Positions 55,398-64,000 of a DNA stretch of 64,000 nt are shown here, in pieces; within the stretch, counting starts at the first letter, position 1; the number at the start of each line of letters is the position of its first letter. Below the pieces are notes generated by a model. It worked only from the letters and a program-made list of their open reading frames with translations. It had not been told where the DNA came from and did not search any database. This DNA is from Streptomyces griseicoloratus (GTDB lineage: Bacteria; Actinomycetota; Actinomycetes; Streptomycetales; Streptomycetaceae). The stretch spans positions 62,001 through 126,000 of the forward strand of contig NZ_JACVQF010000168.1 of the NCBI RefSeq assembly GCF_014534645.1, written 5' to 3'. Made by a program: the position numbers and the translations under genes.

Positions 55398-55955
55398 ATG
55401 AAGGAAATCAGCACCAGCGTCGGAAAGCCGCGGAGAATGCGACGCACGGTACGGGTACTCGGAGCCGCCGCCGTCGGCGGCGCGCTGGCCTGGACCGCGG
55501 TCGTCGGCGGCGAGCAGGGCGGAGGAACAGGCACCGCGGAGGCCGCCGACACCGCCGCGCTGGTCGCGGAGGACACCCCCGGCTATGCCGTGGAGGACTT
55601 CAACTACCCCCAGGCCGACAAGATCCTGGCGGAGCAGAACATCGTCCTGAAGCGGGGCGACGGCCACATCACGCTCGCCGACTGTGTGACAGGAACCGGG
55701 CAGTTGGAGCTCCTGGCCCGCGACAGGGCCGACAAGATCTGCTTCAACACCGTCGGCAACGAGGGCTGGCTGACCCTGGAGATCCCCTCCGTCTTCTCGA
55801 TCAAGGGCAATGACTACTCCACCACGGTCGACATGACCGTCGGCACCGAGCAGAAGTCCTACGAGATCAACAAGAACGCCTGGACGCCGGTGGGCGAGAC
55901 CGCGGACCCGGAGGGCCGCGACCACATGCTCGTGGAGATCCGGATCACCAAGTAG
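55398..55955 (+). CDS. Small secreted protein of unknown function
   Basis: This 185-residue protein starts at ATG 55398 after a weak GGGG site. A basic N-terminus and hydrophobic segment (LGAAAVGGALAWTAVV) ending EAAD form an export signal. The mature part has two cysteines (LADCVTG and DKICFN) that may form a disulfide, and is otherwise beta-rich. I do not recognise the family. It is divergent from the ALF-repeat protein gene across the tandem repeats. Confidence 0.72.
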   Translation: MKEISTSVGKPRRMRRTVRVLGAAAVGGALAWTAVVGGEQGGGTGTAEAADTAALVAEDTPGYAVEDFNYPQADKILAEQNIVLKRGDGHITLADCVTGTGQLELLARDRADKICFNTVGNEGWLTLEIPSVFSIKGNDYSTTVDMTVGTEQKSYEINKNAWTPVGETADPEGRDHMLVEIRITK

Positions 55956-56000
55956 CCGGCCTTCGATACCCGGCTGCGGGCTTGAAGACCGACCTTGTCG

Positions 56001-56885
56001 TCAGCTGAACTCGGCCGCGTGGTCGACGGCCCACCTCGCGAAGGTGGCGGCCGGTCGGCCGGTGAGGCGCTCGACATGATCGGTGGTGCGGGTCGAATCC
56101 GGTCGCCGCATCGAGGCTGCGATCAGCGCTTCCACCAGCGGCTCGGGGCGGCCGTCCGCGAGCATCTGTGATCGCGCGAGGTCAGCGGGGAGCGCCTGGA
56201 AGCGCAGAGGGCGCCGGAGAGCAGCACCGAGGTGAGCGACCTGGTCGGCGCGGCTGAGAACCTCGGGTCCTGTCAACGCGTACAGATCCCGGTCCAGTCG
56301 GTCCCGTTGTGCCAGCAACACGGCTGCGGCCGCATCAGCGACATCGCGCTCGTCGACGACGGCTGTGCGCGCCACCCGCGGGCCTGACACCACGTCGCCC
56401 GCCCGCACCTGTGATGCCCAGCCGCGAGCGTTGGATGCCAAGGTGTCGCTGCGCAGCACCACGGGACGCAGACCGGCATCGAGGAGCAGGGCTTCCATGT
56501 CCGCGTGCACCTGAACGATCGGATCACTCTGGCGAGCGGCTTCGTCGTCGATGGCCGTCGTGGACAGGTAGACGACACGGGGTGCCGCCCTGACGAGTTC
56601 GGCAACCAGGTCGTGGGCGGGGGCGGAGTCGAGCAGTGGCCAGATGAGGAAGACGGCGTCGATGCCCACGAGCGCGTCGCGGACGACAGCGGGGTCGGTG
56701 AGGTCACCGACCACCGACTCCGCTCCGGGGCGCGGGCCGGTCCGATGCCGGCGCACGAAGCTTCGCACGTGAGCGCCGTGCGCTCGGAGGCGGTCGACGA
56801 CCTCGCGGCCGAGGTTGCCGGCTGCGCCGGTGACCAGGATCGATGAACGGCGGCGGGGGCCCGCGGAGCGGGTGGCGTCAAGCAT
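56001..56885 (-). CDS. NmrA-like NAD(P)-binding protein
   Basis: This 294-residue protein has the NAD(P) motif ILVTGAAGNLGREVVDRLRA and the atypical-SDR segments VVYLSTTAID and VVLRSDTLASNA, as in NmrA/TMR-type quinone or azo reductases. It has no signal peptide. It is divergent from a MerR regulator, with a palindrome between them, so it is probably the regulator's target. The substrate is unknown. Confidence 0.9.
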   Translation of the reverse strand: MLDATRSAGPRRRSSILVTGAAGNLGREVVDRLRAHGAHVRSFVRRHRTGPRPGAESVVGDLTDPAVVRDALVGIDAVFLIWPLLDSAPAHDLVAELVRAAPRVVYLSTTAIDDEAARQSDPIVQVHADMEALLLDAGLRPVVLRSDTLASNARGWASQVRAGDVVSGPRVARTAVVDERDVADAAAAVLLAQRDRLDRDLYALTGPEVLSRADQVAHLGAALRRPLRFQALPADLARSQMLADGRPEPLVEALIAASMRRPDSTRTTDHVERLTGRPAATFARWAVDHAAEFS

Positions 56886-56901
56886 GATCGAGACGCTAGG
56901 G

Positions 56902-56919
56902 CTTCAGGTCGACATGAAG
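56902..56919. promoter_or_regulatory. MerR-type dyad between NmrA-like and MerR genes
   Basis: CTTCAGGTCGACATGAAG has perfect outer arms CTTCA/TGAAG and a central GTCGAC. Its position between divergent MerR and target genes matches a MerR operator. Confidence 0.65.
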
Positions 56920-56929
56920 GCAAGGGCGT

Positions 56930-57304
56930 GTGGTGAGAACGATCGGGGAAGTAGCCGCGGAACTCGGAATCGAAGCCCACGTGCTGCGGCACTGGGAAGA
57001 CGTCGGGGCACTCACCCCGCGCCGCGACGGCAACGGGTACCGCATCTACGACGACAAGGCTCTGGAGCAGGCGCGCACCGTGCTGAAACTGCGGCGAGTC
57101 GGGCTCTCGTTGCCCGAGGTCACCGCCGCAATGTCGCCGAAGAAGTCGGCGGCACAGGCGGTCGTCAGGGCGAAGATCGCGGCACTCGAAAGCGAAGTCG
57201 TCCAGAGACAGCGGGCGATCACCTTCCTGCAGCACACCGTCGAGTGCCGGCATCGATATCTCGACGACTGCCCGGACTGTGCGACTTTCGTGCGTGAAAC
57301 CTGA
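56930..57304 (+). CDS. MerR-family transcriptional regulator
   Basis: This 124-residue protein has the MerR winged helix (TIGEVAAELGIEAHVLRHWE and GNGYRIYDDKAL) and a dimerisation helix. The C-terminus carries CRHRYLDDCPDC with three cysteines, suggesting redox or metal sensing. A second GTG at 56933 is an equally good start. It is divergent from the NmrA-like gene and 87 bases before an efflux pump gene. Confidence 0.9.
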   Translation: MVRTIGEVAAELGIEAHVLRHWEDVGALTPRRDGNGYRIYDDKALEQARTVLKLRRVGLSLPEVTAAMSPKKSAAQAVVRAKIAALESEVVQRQRAITFLQHTVECRHRYLDDCPDCATFVRET

Positions 57305-57391
57305 GCCACCCCCGGCCGGGAAGCACGAGCGCCGAGTGGTCCGAACACCCTTGCTTGACCTTGAGTTTGGTTGAGCTTCTACGGTGGCGCC

Positions 57392-58987
57392 ATGGAGACA
57401 GCGAAGACAACATCTCCCCAGGTCAAGGCGGGGAAGCGAGAGTGGTTAGGGCTGGCTGTCCTGGCTCTGCCGACCATCCTGATCGCGCTCGACATGTCCG
57501 TTCTGCACCTGGCGGTGCCGCATGTGAGTGCCGACCTCGACCCGTCGAGCACGCAATTGCTCTGGATTGTCGACATCTACGGTTTCCTCATCGCGGGCCT
57601 GCTCATCACCATGGGCACATTGGGTGACCGTATCGGCCGTCGAAGGCTGCTGCTGATCGGCGCGGTGGGATTCGGTGCCGCCTCGATTCTCGCGGCCTAC
57701 TCCACGAGTGCGGTGATGCTCATCATCGCGCGTGGACTGCTGGGCGTCGCCGGGGCCACACTGATGCCGTCCACGATGTCGCTGCTGCGGAACATGTTCC
57801 ACGACGCGAAGCAGCGCAATGTCGCGATCAGCGTGTGGATGGCCGGCTTCGTGCTGGGCGGTGCCCTGGGACCGGCCGTCGGTGGGGTGATGCTGGAGTA
57901 CTTCTGGTGGGGTTCCGTCTTCCTGCTGGGCGCGCCCGTGATGGCTCTGCTGGTGATCACCGGCCCCCTGCTGCTCCCGGAGTTCCGGTCCGACCGGCCG
58001 GGCCGTCTGGACGTGCTCAGCGTGTTGCTGCTGCTGGTCGGCGTGCTTCCGGTGGTCTACGGCATCAAGGAGTACGCCTCGCACGGCATCGAGGCCACCT
58101 CCTCGCTGGTCCTCGCTCTGGGCCTGGCCATCTGCGCTGCCTCCGTGCTGCGTCAGCGCAACCTCGAATCGCCCCTCCTGGACCTGCGCCTGTTCGGCAG
58201 CCGTACGTTCGCAGCCGCCCTGGCCGTGTTGTCCCTGTCGATGTTCGTCATGGCCGGCGCGCAGTTCTTCCTGGCGCAGTTCCTGCAGATGGTGTCGGGA
58301 CACACGCCCATGGAGGCCGGACTGCTGATGCTTCCGGTCTCCCTGATGATGGTCATCGGCATCCTGGCGTCGCCGGGGCTCGCCCAGAAGATCCGGCCCG
58401 CCTATCTGATGGCCGGCGGCCTGGCGATCGCCGCCGTGGGAATGTTCGTCCTCAGCCGCCTGACCGAGGACTCCGGCATCGGCATGGTCGTCGCCGGCGG
58501 CGCCATCATGAGCCTGGGCCTGGGACCGACACCGGCCCTGGGCACGGGCATGGTGCTCGCCACCGCGCCCGCGGAGAAGGCGGGCGAGGCCTCGGCCATC
58601 CAGGAGACCGCCGCCGAGCTGGGCACCGCCATGGGCATCGCCCTGCTGGGCGCGGCCGGCACCGCGGTCTACCGCGCCCAGGTGCAGGACGGCATCCCGG
58701 CAGGCACCCCCGAAACGGTGACGGCGGCGGCCGAGGACAGCATCGGCTCCGCCGTCGCGGCGGCGGACGACCTCACCGGCGACACCAAGGATGCCCTCCT
58801 GGACGCCGTACGGACGGCGTTCACCGACGGGATCCAGATCTCCTACACCGCGAGCGTGGTCATCGCCCTCGCCATCGCCCTGCTGGTGGCCACCCTGCTC
58901 CGCAGGGTCACTCCCACCCTCGAAGAGGAAGGCGAGGCCCCGCAGGCGGAGCAGAAGGCCATGATGACGGGAGATCAGGCCGGGTAG
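57392..58987 (+). CDS. DHA2-type multidrug efflux MFS transporter
   Basis: This 531-residue protein has about 14 membrane segments. The motifs DMSVLHLAVP in helix 1 and MGTLGDRIGRRRLLL (motif A), plus GFVLGGALGPAVGG (motif C of antiporters) are typical of QacA/EmrB-like drug-proton antiporters. ATG 57392 has at best a weak GGTGG site. TTGACC at 57355 and CTACGG near 57380 may form a promoter so close that the transcript would be almost leaderless. The MerR regulator lies just upstream and may control it. Confidence 0.92.
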   Translation: METAKTTSPQVKAGKREWLGLAVLALPTILIALDMSVLHLAVPHVSADLDPSSTQLLWIVDIYGFLIAGLLITMGTLGDRIGRRRLLLIGAVGFGAASILAAYSTSAVMLIIARGLLGVAGATLMPSTMSLLRNMFHDAKQRNVAISVWMAGFVLGGALGPAVGGVMLEYFWWGSVFLLGAPVMALLVITGPLLLPEFRSDRPGRLDVLSVLLLLVGVLPVVYGIKEYASHGIEATSSLVLALGLAICAASVLRQRNLESPLLDLRLFGSRTFAAALAVLSLSMFVMAGAQFFLAQFLQMVSGHTPMEAGLLMLPVSLMMVIGILASPGLAQKIRPAYLMAGGLAIAAVGMFVLSRLTEDSGIGMVVAGGAIMSLGLGPTPALGTGMVLATAPAEKAGEASAIQETAAELGTAMGIALLGAAGTAVYRAQVQDGIPAGTPETVTAAAEDSIGSAVAAADDLTGDTKDALLDAVRTAFTDGIQISYTASVVIALAIALLVATLLRRVTPTLEEEGEAPQAEQKAMMTGDQAG

Positions 58988-59233
58988 CCGGCAGCGGCAG
59001 AAAGGCAGTGGGTTCTCCGCGCGACTCGCGGCCCCGGGGCAGGCTTGTCGTCACCCGGGGCCCGGTATGTGGGGCCGGGGCCCGCGGATGCCCGAGTGGC
59101 TCCAGCGACGTGCCGAACCGGTGGCGGCGCCCGTGAGGCCGTCACGCGGCGGCAGAGTGCCTGGTTCTACCCCGTCCCCGCTTGGGACATGCCTCCATCC
59201 CACGCATCGAAGAGCCGTCGGCGCTTCGGACGT

Positions 59234-59959
59234 TCAGCGCCGACGTGGGACGCCCAGCGTCTGCAGGAGCTGGGCGATTTCCTCCCGGAAGAGTTTCTCC
59301 GGGTTGGTGGTCTGGTTGTGCATGTGGCCGTAGACCTCCAGTGACACCAGGCCGTGCAGATGCCCCCAGACACGCAGGGCGAGTGCGACGGCTGCGGGCG
59401 GCAGGTCGGGGAAGGCGGGACGCACCTTGTCGAGGAGCCCGGGGTCGAAATCGGACCAGTCGAAGGCGCTGTCCCGGTAGAGGTGCCGGGCATGAGGCCA
59501 GGCGGCTGCCGCGAGCGCGGTGAGCCCGGTGCAGACGCGGCGCGCGGCTTCCGGGGCGGGGCCTCCCTCCGGGGCCCGGTAGCCGGGCACGGGGTCGCCG
59601 TAGACGAGGCGGAAGCCCTGGGGGTTCACCAGGGCCCAGGTCCGGAAGGCGTTGGCCCATGCCTCGATGCGGACGGCTGGATCCGTGGCGGGCGTGGCCG
59701 ACCAGGCAGCGTCCACGGCGTCGGCCAAGGCGGTGTACACGTCGCTGATCAGCGTGGTGACCAGGTCGTCGCGGGTCGCGAAGTAGCCGTAGATGGCGTT
59801 GGCGGTCATGCCCATTTCGCGGGCGATGGCCCGCAGGGTGATGGCATCCGGCCCGCCCGAGGCCATCAGCTCCAGCGCCACCTTCTTGATCTCGGCCGTG
59901 GTCTCGGCCCGTAGCCGCTCGCGCCTGGCCCTGCTGCCTGTAGCTGTCACAACCGGCAC
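59234..59959 (-). CDS. TetR-family transcriptional regulator
   Basis: This 241-residue protein has an N-terminal TetR helix-turn-helix (ITLRAIAREMGMTANAIYGY) and a C-terminal domain of the type with WALVNPQGFRLVYGDPVPGY. GTG 59959 is used; an in-frame GTG three codons later is possible. It is divergent from an NAD(P)-binding protein gene, and a palindrome at 59966-59983 overlaps the promoter, so repression of both genes is likely. Confidence 0.9.
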   Translation of the reverse strand: MPVVTATGSRARRERLRAETTAEIKKVALELMASGGPDAITLRAIAREMGMTANAIYGYFATRDDLVTTLISDVYTALADAVDAAWSATPATDPAVRIEAWANAFRTWALVNPQGFRLVYGDPVPGYRAPEGGPAPEAARRVCTGLTALAAAAWPHARHLYRDSAFDWSDFDPGLLDKVRPAFPDLPPAAVALALRVWGHLHGLVSLEVYGHMHNQTTNPEKLFREEIAQLLQTLGVPRRR

Positions 59960-59965
59960 TCTACA

Positions 59966-59983
59966 GCGTTCACTTAGTGAGCG
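59966..59983. promoter_or_regulatory. TetR-type operator
   Basis: TCACTTAGTGA is a perfect 11-bp palindrome at 59970-59980; CG bases extend the symmetry on both sides. It starts seven bases upstream of the TetR start codon. Confidence 0.65.
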
Positions 59984-60064
59984 GTGTATCGCAACTTCAC
60001 GCCGTATAGTTTCTGCACGGCGTCACGCATTCGTGGCGTCCTCATCGGCATGCAGGGGAGAGCC

Positions 60065-60772
60065 ATGCACATAGGAGTCATCGGGGCCACGGGGACGATC
60101 GGCAGCCGGGTCGTCGCCGAAGCTCTCGGCCGCAGTCACCACGTCAGGGCGTTCAGCCGTGACGCCGCACGGGCACAGCGCGAGGAGCGGCGGGACAACA
60201 TCAGCTGGGCGGGCGTCGACGTCCTGGACCACAAGAGCGTCGCCGGCATCCTGCCGGGCCTCGACGTCCTGATCAGCGGCTTCCAGCCGGGCAATGCGGC
60301 CAAGGACTTCGAGGACACCGTGCGCCGGTCGATCGCCGACCCGACCGTCTACGCGGCGGCGGCGCGAGCCCTGCTGAAGGCTCTGGAGAGCCATCCGCGG
60401 ACCCGGCTCATCGTCATCGGCGGCGCCGGCAGCCTGGAGATCGAACCCGGAGTGACGCGCGCCGACTCCGACGAGCTGCTGCACACCGCCCTCGACCAGC
60501 TCGGACTGCCCCGGGAGTACGCCGCGGCGGTGCGCGGTCACCGAGACGCCCTCCAGGTCCTGCGGACCTCCAACCGGCTGTGGACCTACTTCAGCCCCGC
60601 CGAGGAGATCGCGCCCGGCGAGCGCACCGGCCGGTTCAGGATCGGCGGCGACCAGCCGGTGCTCGACGCCGACGGCCGCAGCCGCATCTCGGTCGAGGAT
60701 GCGGCCGTCGCCCTGATCGACGAAGCCGAGCTGCCCCGGTTCGTCCAGCGTCGCTTCACCATCGGCTACTGA
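60065..60772 (+). CDS. NAD(P)H-binding oxidoreductase
   Basis: This 235-residue protein has the Rossmann motif IGVIGATGTIGSRVV and the IVIGGAGSLE segment, with the length of YwnB/BVR-B-like atypical SDRs. ATG 60065 follows GGGGAGAGCC. It is divergent from the TetR gene and is the probable target of that repressor. The reaction is not determined. Confidence 0.9.
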   Translation: MHIGVIGATGTIGSRVVAEALGRSHHVRAFSRDAARAQREERRDNISWAGVDVLDHKSVAGILPGLDVLISGFQPGNAAKDFEDTVRRSIADPTVYAAAARALLKALESHPRTRLIVIGGAGSLEIEPGVTRADSDELLHTALDQLGLPREYAAAVRGHRDALQVLRTSNRLWTYFSPAEEIAPGERTGRFRIGGDQPVLDADGRSRISVEDAAVALIDEAELPRFVQRRFTIGY

Positions 60773-60950
60773 AGCCACGGCCGTTCCCCGTGGGGTTGGC
60801 CACCGTCCGTCCGTCGGCGAGACGACGTCGGCGCGGCCGTGGCCCACATGGGGGACCGCAGCGTGGCAAGCCGGTCCTCGCCTTCACCTGACGGGCCGCC
60901 CGTGCCGGGACGACTGGAGTGCCCGGGGAGCGCGGAGGTGACGCTCCGGT

Positions 60951-62198
60951 TCACCGGCTGCCGGCGGTCACGGCGATGGCGGGAAGGACCGCGAGGGCGA
61001 GGACGCCACCGGTGAGGGCGAGGACGGGGTAGCCGGCCGCCGAGACGACGAGGCCGGAGGTGAGACCGCCGGTGGCACCGGCGATGGCGATGGACACGTC
61101 GACCAGGCCCTGGGTCTTGGCACGGGTCGCGAGCGGCACGGCGTCGGTGATCATCGCGGTGCCGGAGACCAGGCCGAAGTTCCAGCCGAGGCCGAGCAGG
61201 GCCAGCGCGAGCGCGAGCAGGCCGACGGAGTCGTCGGGTGCTGCCGCGGCGGTGATGCCGGCGGCCAGGAGGGTGACGCCGGAGGCGGCGGCGATGCTGG
61301 TACGGCCGTAACGGTCGACGAGCCGGCCCGTCAGCGGCGAGGGCAGGTACATGGCGCCGACGTGGACGGCTATGACGAAGCCGGAGGCGGCGGTGCCGTG
61401 GCCGTGGTCGTGCATGTGGACGGGCGTCATCGTCATGATCGCGACCATGACGAGCTGGGTGAGGATCATCGTCAGCGCGCCCAGCATCAGCCCCGGCTGC
61501 CGCACAGGGGTTTCCTCGCTGTCGCCCGAGGTGTGCTTCTGCTGCTGGAGGTCGAGGCTGCGGGCGAGCAGCAGCGGGTCGGGGCGCAGCCAGACGGCGA
61601 GCACGAGGGCGGCCAGGGCGTAGGCGGCGCCGGCCAGGAGGAAGGGCCCGGCCAGGGTGGGGATGCCTAGTGCGTCGGCGAGGGTGCCGGTGGGTGAGGC
61701 GAGGTTGGGGCCGACGACGCCGCCGAGGGTGGTGGCGACCAGGACGGTGGAGACGGCGCGGGCGCGGTGGGCGGGCGCCGCGAGGTCGGCTCCGGCGTAC
61801 CGGGCCTGGAGGTTGGTGGCGGTGCCCGCGCCGTAGACGAACAGGGCGACGAAGAGCAGTACGGGGTTGTCGGCGACGGCGGCGGCGATGACGCCGGCGC
61901 TGCCGACGGCGCCGGCGAGGTATCCGGCGGCCAGGCCCGGACGCCGGCCCCGGGATTGTGAGATGCGGCCGATGGTGACGGCGGCGAGGGCGGAGCCGGC
62001 CGTGAACAGCGCGCTGGGCAGGCCCGCGAGGTCGGTGGACCCGAGCATGTCCTGCGCGAGCAGGGCTCCGACGGTGATGCCGGCCGCGAGCCCCGCTCCG
62101 CTGAGGATCTGGCCGGCGACCAGGACGGTCAGGACGCGGCGCTGAGCTTCGGAGGCAGGGGGTGTACCGACGGGGGTGGCTGAGGCGGGGCCAGTCAC
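60951..62198 (-). CDS. MFS transporter
   Basis: This 415-residue protein has about 12 membrane helices, the first containing VLTVLVAGQILSGAGLAAG, and the loop TIGRISQSRGRRPGLA as motif A. A cytoplasmic loop with SLDLQQQKHTSG splits the two halves, and a His-rich segment (MHDHGHGT) precedes helix 8. GTG 62198 was chosen because hydrophobic sequence starts about 20 residues later. Substrate unknown; the group is mostly drug or metabolite exporters. Confidence 0.87.
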   Translation of the reverse strand: MTGPASATPVGTPPASEAQRRVLTVLVAGQILSGAGLAAGITVGALLAQDMLGSTDLAGLPSALFTAGSALAAVTIGRISQSRGRRPGLAAGYLAGAVGSAGVIAAAVADNPVLLFVALFVYGAGTATNLQARYAGADLAAPAHRARAVSTVLVATTLGGVVGPNLASPTGTLADALGIPTLAGPFLLAGAAYALAALVLAVWLRPDPLLLARSLDLQQQKHTSGDSEETPVRQPGLMLGALTMILTQLVMVAIMTMTPVHMHDHGHGTAASGFVIAVHVGAMYLPSPLTGRLVDRYGRTSIAAASGVTLLAAGITAAAAPDDSVGLLALALALLGLGWNFGLVSGTAMITDAVPLATRAKTQGLVDVSIAIAGATGGLTSGLVVSAAGYPVLALTGGVLALAVLPAIAVTAGSR

Positions 62199-62214
62199 AG
62201 GGGCGCTCTTCTCG

Positions 62215-62488
62215 TTGCGGGGGGCCGAGCTACGGGTTGTCGACGACGAGGTGTCCGGCGGAAGCGCGCGGCCGAGGTCGCCTGAACGTACCTCACCGGT
62301 CCACTGGTCGTGCCGGTACTCGTGGTTGATGAGCGCGGTGAGCAAGGAGAGGCGACGACGGCGAGTTGGTCCGGTGCCGTGACCTTCCCGGAGGCGATGG
62401 CGCGCATGTGGGAGTGGACGCACTCGGCGACGGTGTCACGGAAGGCGGTGAGCCGCTCGACGGTGGACAGACCGTGGCGGATCCGGAC
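62215..62488 (-). pseudogene. Frameshifted remnant of an unrecognised gene
   Basis: One frame reads TVERLTAFRDTVAECVHSHM and APDQLAVVA; a single missing base near 62349 would join it to the next frame, which continues SLLTALINHEYRHDQWTGEV. The combined sequence is helical and plausible, but no start codon precedes it and I cannot name the family. It lies between the ABC exporter stop and the MFS gene. Confidence 0.5.
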
Positions 62489-62491
62489 CGA

Positions 62492-64000
62492 TCACGGCCC
62501 CGTGTTCGTCGGTGCCTGTGATGCCGGTCCGGTCGGCCCCGGCAGCCCGTTGAGACCGGCCTTCGGCATCTCCTCCCCGGGACACGGCTCGGCGTCCTCG
62601 CCGAGGAAGCCGCCCGACTGGTGCTGCCACAGCTTGGCGTAGGCGCCGTCCGCGGCGAGCAGTTCCTCGTGCGTGCCCTGCTCGACGACGCTTCCGCGGT
62701 CCAGGACGACGAGACGGTCCATACCGGCGACGGTGCTCAGCCGGTGGGCGACCACGAGGGCCGTCCGTCCCTCCATCAGCCGCCACAGGGCGTCCTGGAC
62801 GAGGATCTCGCTCTCCGAGTCCAGCGCGCTGGTCGCCTCGTCGAGCAGCAGGATCGGGGCGTCGCGCAGGATGGCCCTGGCGAGGGCGACACGTTGGCGC
62901 TGGCCGCCCGACAGTTTCACGCCCCTCTCCCCGACCAGAGTGGCGAAGCCCTCGGGGAGCTGATCGGCGAACTCCGTAACGTGCGCGGCCGCGGCCGCCG
63001 CTCGGATCTCGGCCTCGGTGGCGCCGGGCCGGGCGAAGGCGATGTTGTCCCGCAGGCTGCGGTGGAACATCGCGGGTTCCTGCGGGACGTAGGCGATCAG
63101 TGAGCGCAGGTCGGCCTGGCGCAGCCGGCTGATGTCCTGACCGCCGACCAGGACGCGTCCGGCGTCGATGTCCGCCATCCGCAGCAGGAGTCGGGTGAGT
63201 GTGGTCTTGCCGCCCCCGGACCGGCCGACCAGACCGATCCGCGCGCCGGCGGGGACGTCCAGGTCGAGGCCCTCGAAGATCGGCTTCGCGCCCGCGTGGG
63301 CGAAGGTCACCGACTCGAAGCGGATGCCGGTGTCCCGCGGCGCGAGCGGTTCGGGTTCGGCCGCGTCCAGCACGGTGGGCGGGTCCAGCAGCAGCTCCGT
63401 GAACTGCGCGGCCTCGGTCATGGAGCTTTCCAGACGCCGGTAGATCTGGTTGAACTCGAACATGATCTGGGTCGCGTTGGAGTAGTAGGTGAAAGCGACG
63501 ACGATCTCCTCCACCCCCTGGCCCGGGCCCCCGAAGGCGATGGCGACGAACAGGCCCAGCACGTTGGTCAGCACGGACATGGGGGCGACCAGAGTGTCGA
63601 CGCGCAGATTGCCGTAGTCCCACGACTTCAACGTCAGGCGCCGGGATTCCGCGACGCGCCTGCGGTGTTCCTCGGCCTCCCTGCGCTCGGCGGCGAACGC
63701 CCGGATGGTCTCCATGTTCGTGAGGCTGTCGGCGACGTGGCCGGAGACCCGGGCGATCGCCGCCTCCCGGTCGTTGACGAGCGCCTGACGGCGGCGGACG
63801 AGGGGTGCGGCGGCCACCACGGTCAGAGCGATCATCAGGAGCAGGCCGGCGACGAGCAGCGGTTCGTAGTGCCAGAGCACGACGGCGCCGAACACCAACG
63901 GCACGAGGCTGCCCACGATCCGGTACGTCACCGTGTCGACGAAGTCCTCGAAACGCCTGCCGAAGCTCAGCACCCGTTTCGTTAGGGAGCCGGCGAAGTT
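62492..64000 (-). CDS. ABC exporter half-transporter, fused membrane and ATPase domains (partial)
   Basis: About 502 residues are visible and the N-terminus is beyond the window. The visible membrane part has two hydrophobic helices (LVPLVFGAVVLWHYEPLLV and a later segment around VLGLFVAIAFG). The ATPase domain has Walker A GRSGGGKTT, signature LSGGQRQRVALARA, Walker B ILLLDEATSALD with catalytic Glu and the switch His in VAHRLSTV. Such proteins work as dimers to export lipids, peptides or drugs. Whether a partner gene lies upstream is not visible. Confidence 0.92.
   Translation of the reverse strand, partial: NFAGSLTKRVLSFGRRFEDFVDTVTYRIVGSLVPLVFGAVVLWHYEPLLVAGLLLMIALTVVAAAPLVRRRQALVNDREAAIARVSGHVADSLTNMETIRAFAAERREAEEHRRRVAESRRLTLKSWDYGNLRVDTLVAPMSVLTNVLGLFVAIAFGGPGQGVEEIVVAFTYYSNATQIMFEFNQIYRRLESSMTEAAQFTELLLDPPTVLDAAEPEPLAPRDTGIRFESVTFAHAGAKPIFEGLDLDVPAGARIGLVGRSGGGKTTLTRLLLRMADIDAGRVLVGGQDISRLRQADLRSLIAYVPQEPAMFHRSLRDNIAFARPGATEAEIRAAAAAAHVTEFADQLPEGFATLVGERGVKLSGGQRQRVALARAILRDAPILLLDEATSALDSESEILVQDALWRLMEGRTALVVAHRLSTVAGMDRLVVLDRGSVVEQGTHEELLAADGAYAKLWQHQSGGFLGEDAEPCPGEEMPKAGLNGLPGPTGPASQAPTNTGP

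Overview
The window looks like a chromosomal segment of a Streptomyces or close relative. GC is very high, GTG starts are frequent, and the gene types are typical: WS/DGAT acyltransferase, Rpf-LysM-M23 protein, ABATE/CGNR regulator, ALF-repeat protein and several LacI, ROK, MerR and TetR regulators. No rRNA, tRNA, CRISPR array or intact insertion sequence was recognised.

Layout. 1-8.5 kb: the start of a sugar ABC-transporter operon (binding protein cut by the window edge) diverges from a LacI regulator across palindromic operators. It is followed by an amidase, a GNAT acetyltransferase, a tiny conserved-looking protein, a degenerate HD-like protein, an SDR enzyme with an N-terminal Cys4 motif and a WS/DGAT acyltransferase. 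8.8-14.8 kb: a secreted PA14-GH2 glycosidase, then glgC and glgA (glycogen metabolism) behind a FhuF-like Fe-S protein. 15-21.7 kb: an EamA transporter, an Rpf-LysM-M23 cell-wall enzyme, gnd, a proline-rich protein, and a racemase-GNAT-panD operon. 21.7-24.1 kb: a decayed patch with 11-bp-spaced repeats and gene fragments.

24.2-35 kb is a dextran utilisation locus. A leftward operon encodes a ROK regulator, a GH13 alpha-glucosidase, a sugar-binding lipoprotein and two permeases. A rightward group encodes a secreted GH49 dextranase with a ricin-type binding module, a DoxX protein and an AA10 lytic polysaccharide monooxygenase. The inferred flow is extracellular cutting of alpha-1,6-glucan, import of isomalto-oligosaccharides and cytoplasmic hydrolysis. 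No ATPase gene is present, so a shared MsiK-like ATPase elsewhere is assumed.

35-41.3 kb mixes intact genes (Sir2 deacylase, small membrane protein, membrane-anchored Mrr nuclease, SUKH-like protein, alpha/beta hydrolase, msrA) with remnants of NUDIX, VOC and aldehyde dehydrogenase genes. 41.4-45.8 kb holds two tandem ABC-F ATPases behind a structured leader with a short upstream ORF, then a CGNR regulator. A GTCACC-N9-GGTGAC dyad occurs upstream of the ABC-F pair (twice) and against the CGNR start codon.

46.1-54.9 kb is a leftward four-gene run: a Tat-exported ALF-repeat coiled-coil protein with a hydrophobic C-terminus, a secreted nuclease-like protein, a DUF1963-like protein, and a secreted trypsin-fold protein with mutated catalytic residues fused to lectin-like and VCBS repeats. 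It resembles a polymorphic-toxin system split into separate polypeptides and is the most promising candidate for an undescribed system. 55-64 kb: a small secreted protein, an NmrA-like/MerR pair, a DHA2 efflux pump, a TetR/NAD(P)-binding pair, a second MFS transporter, a frameshifted gene remnant and a truncated ABC exporter half-transporter.
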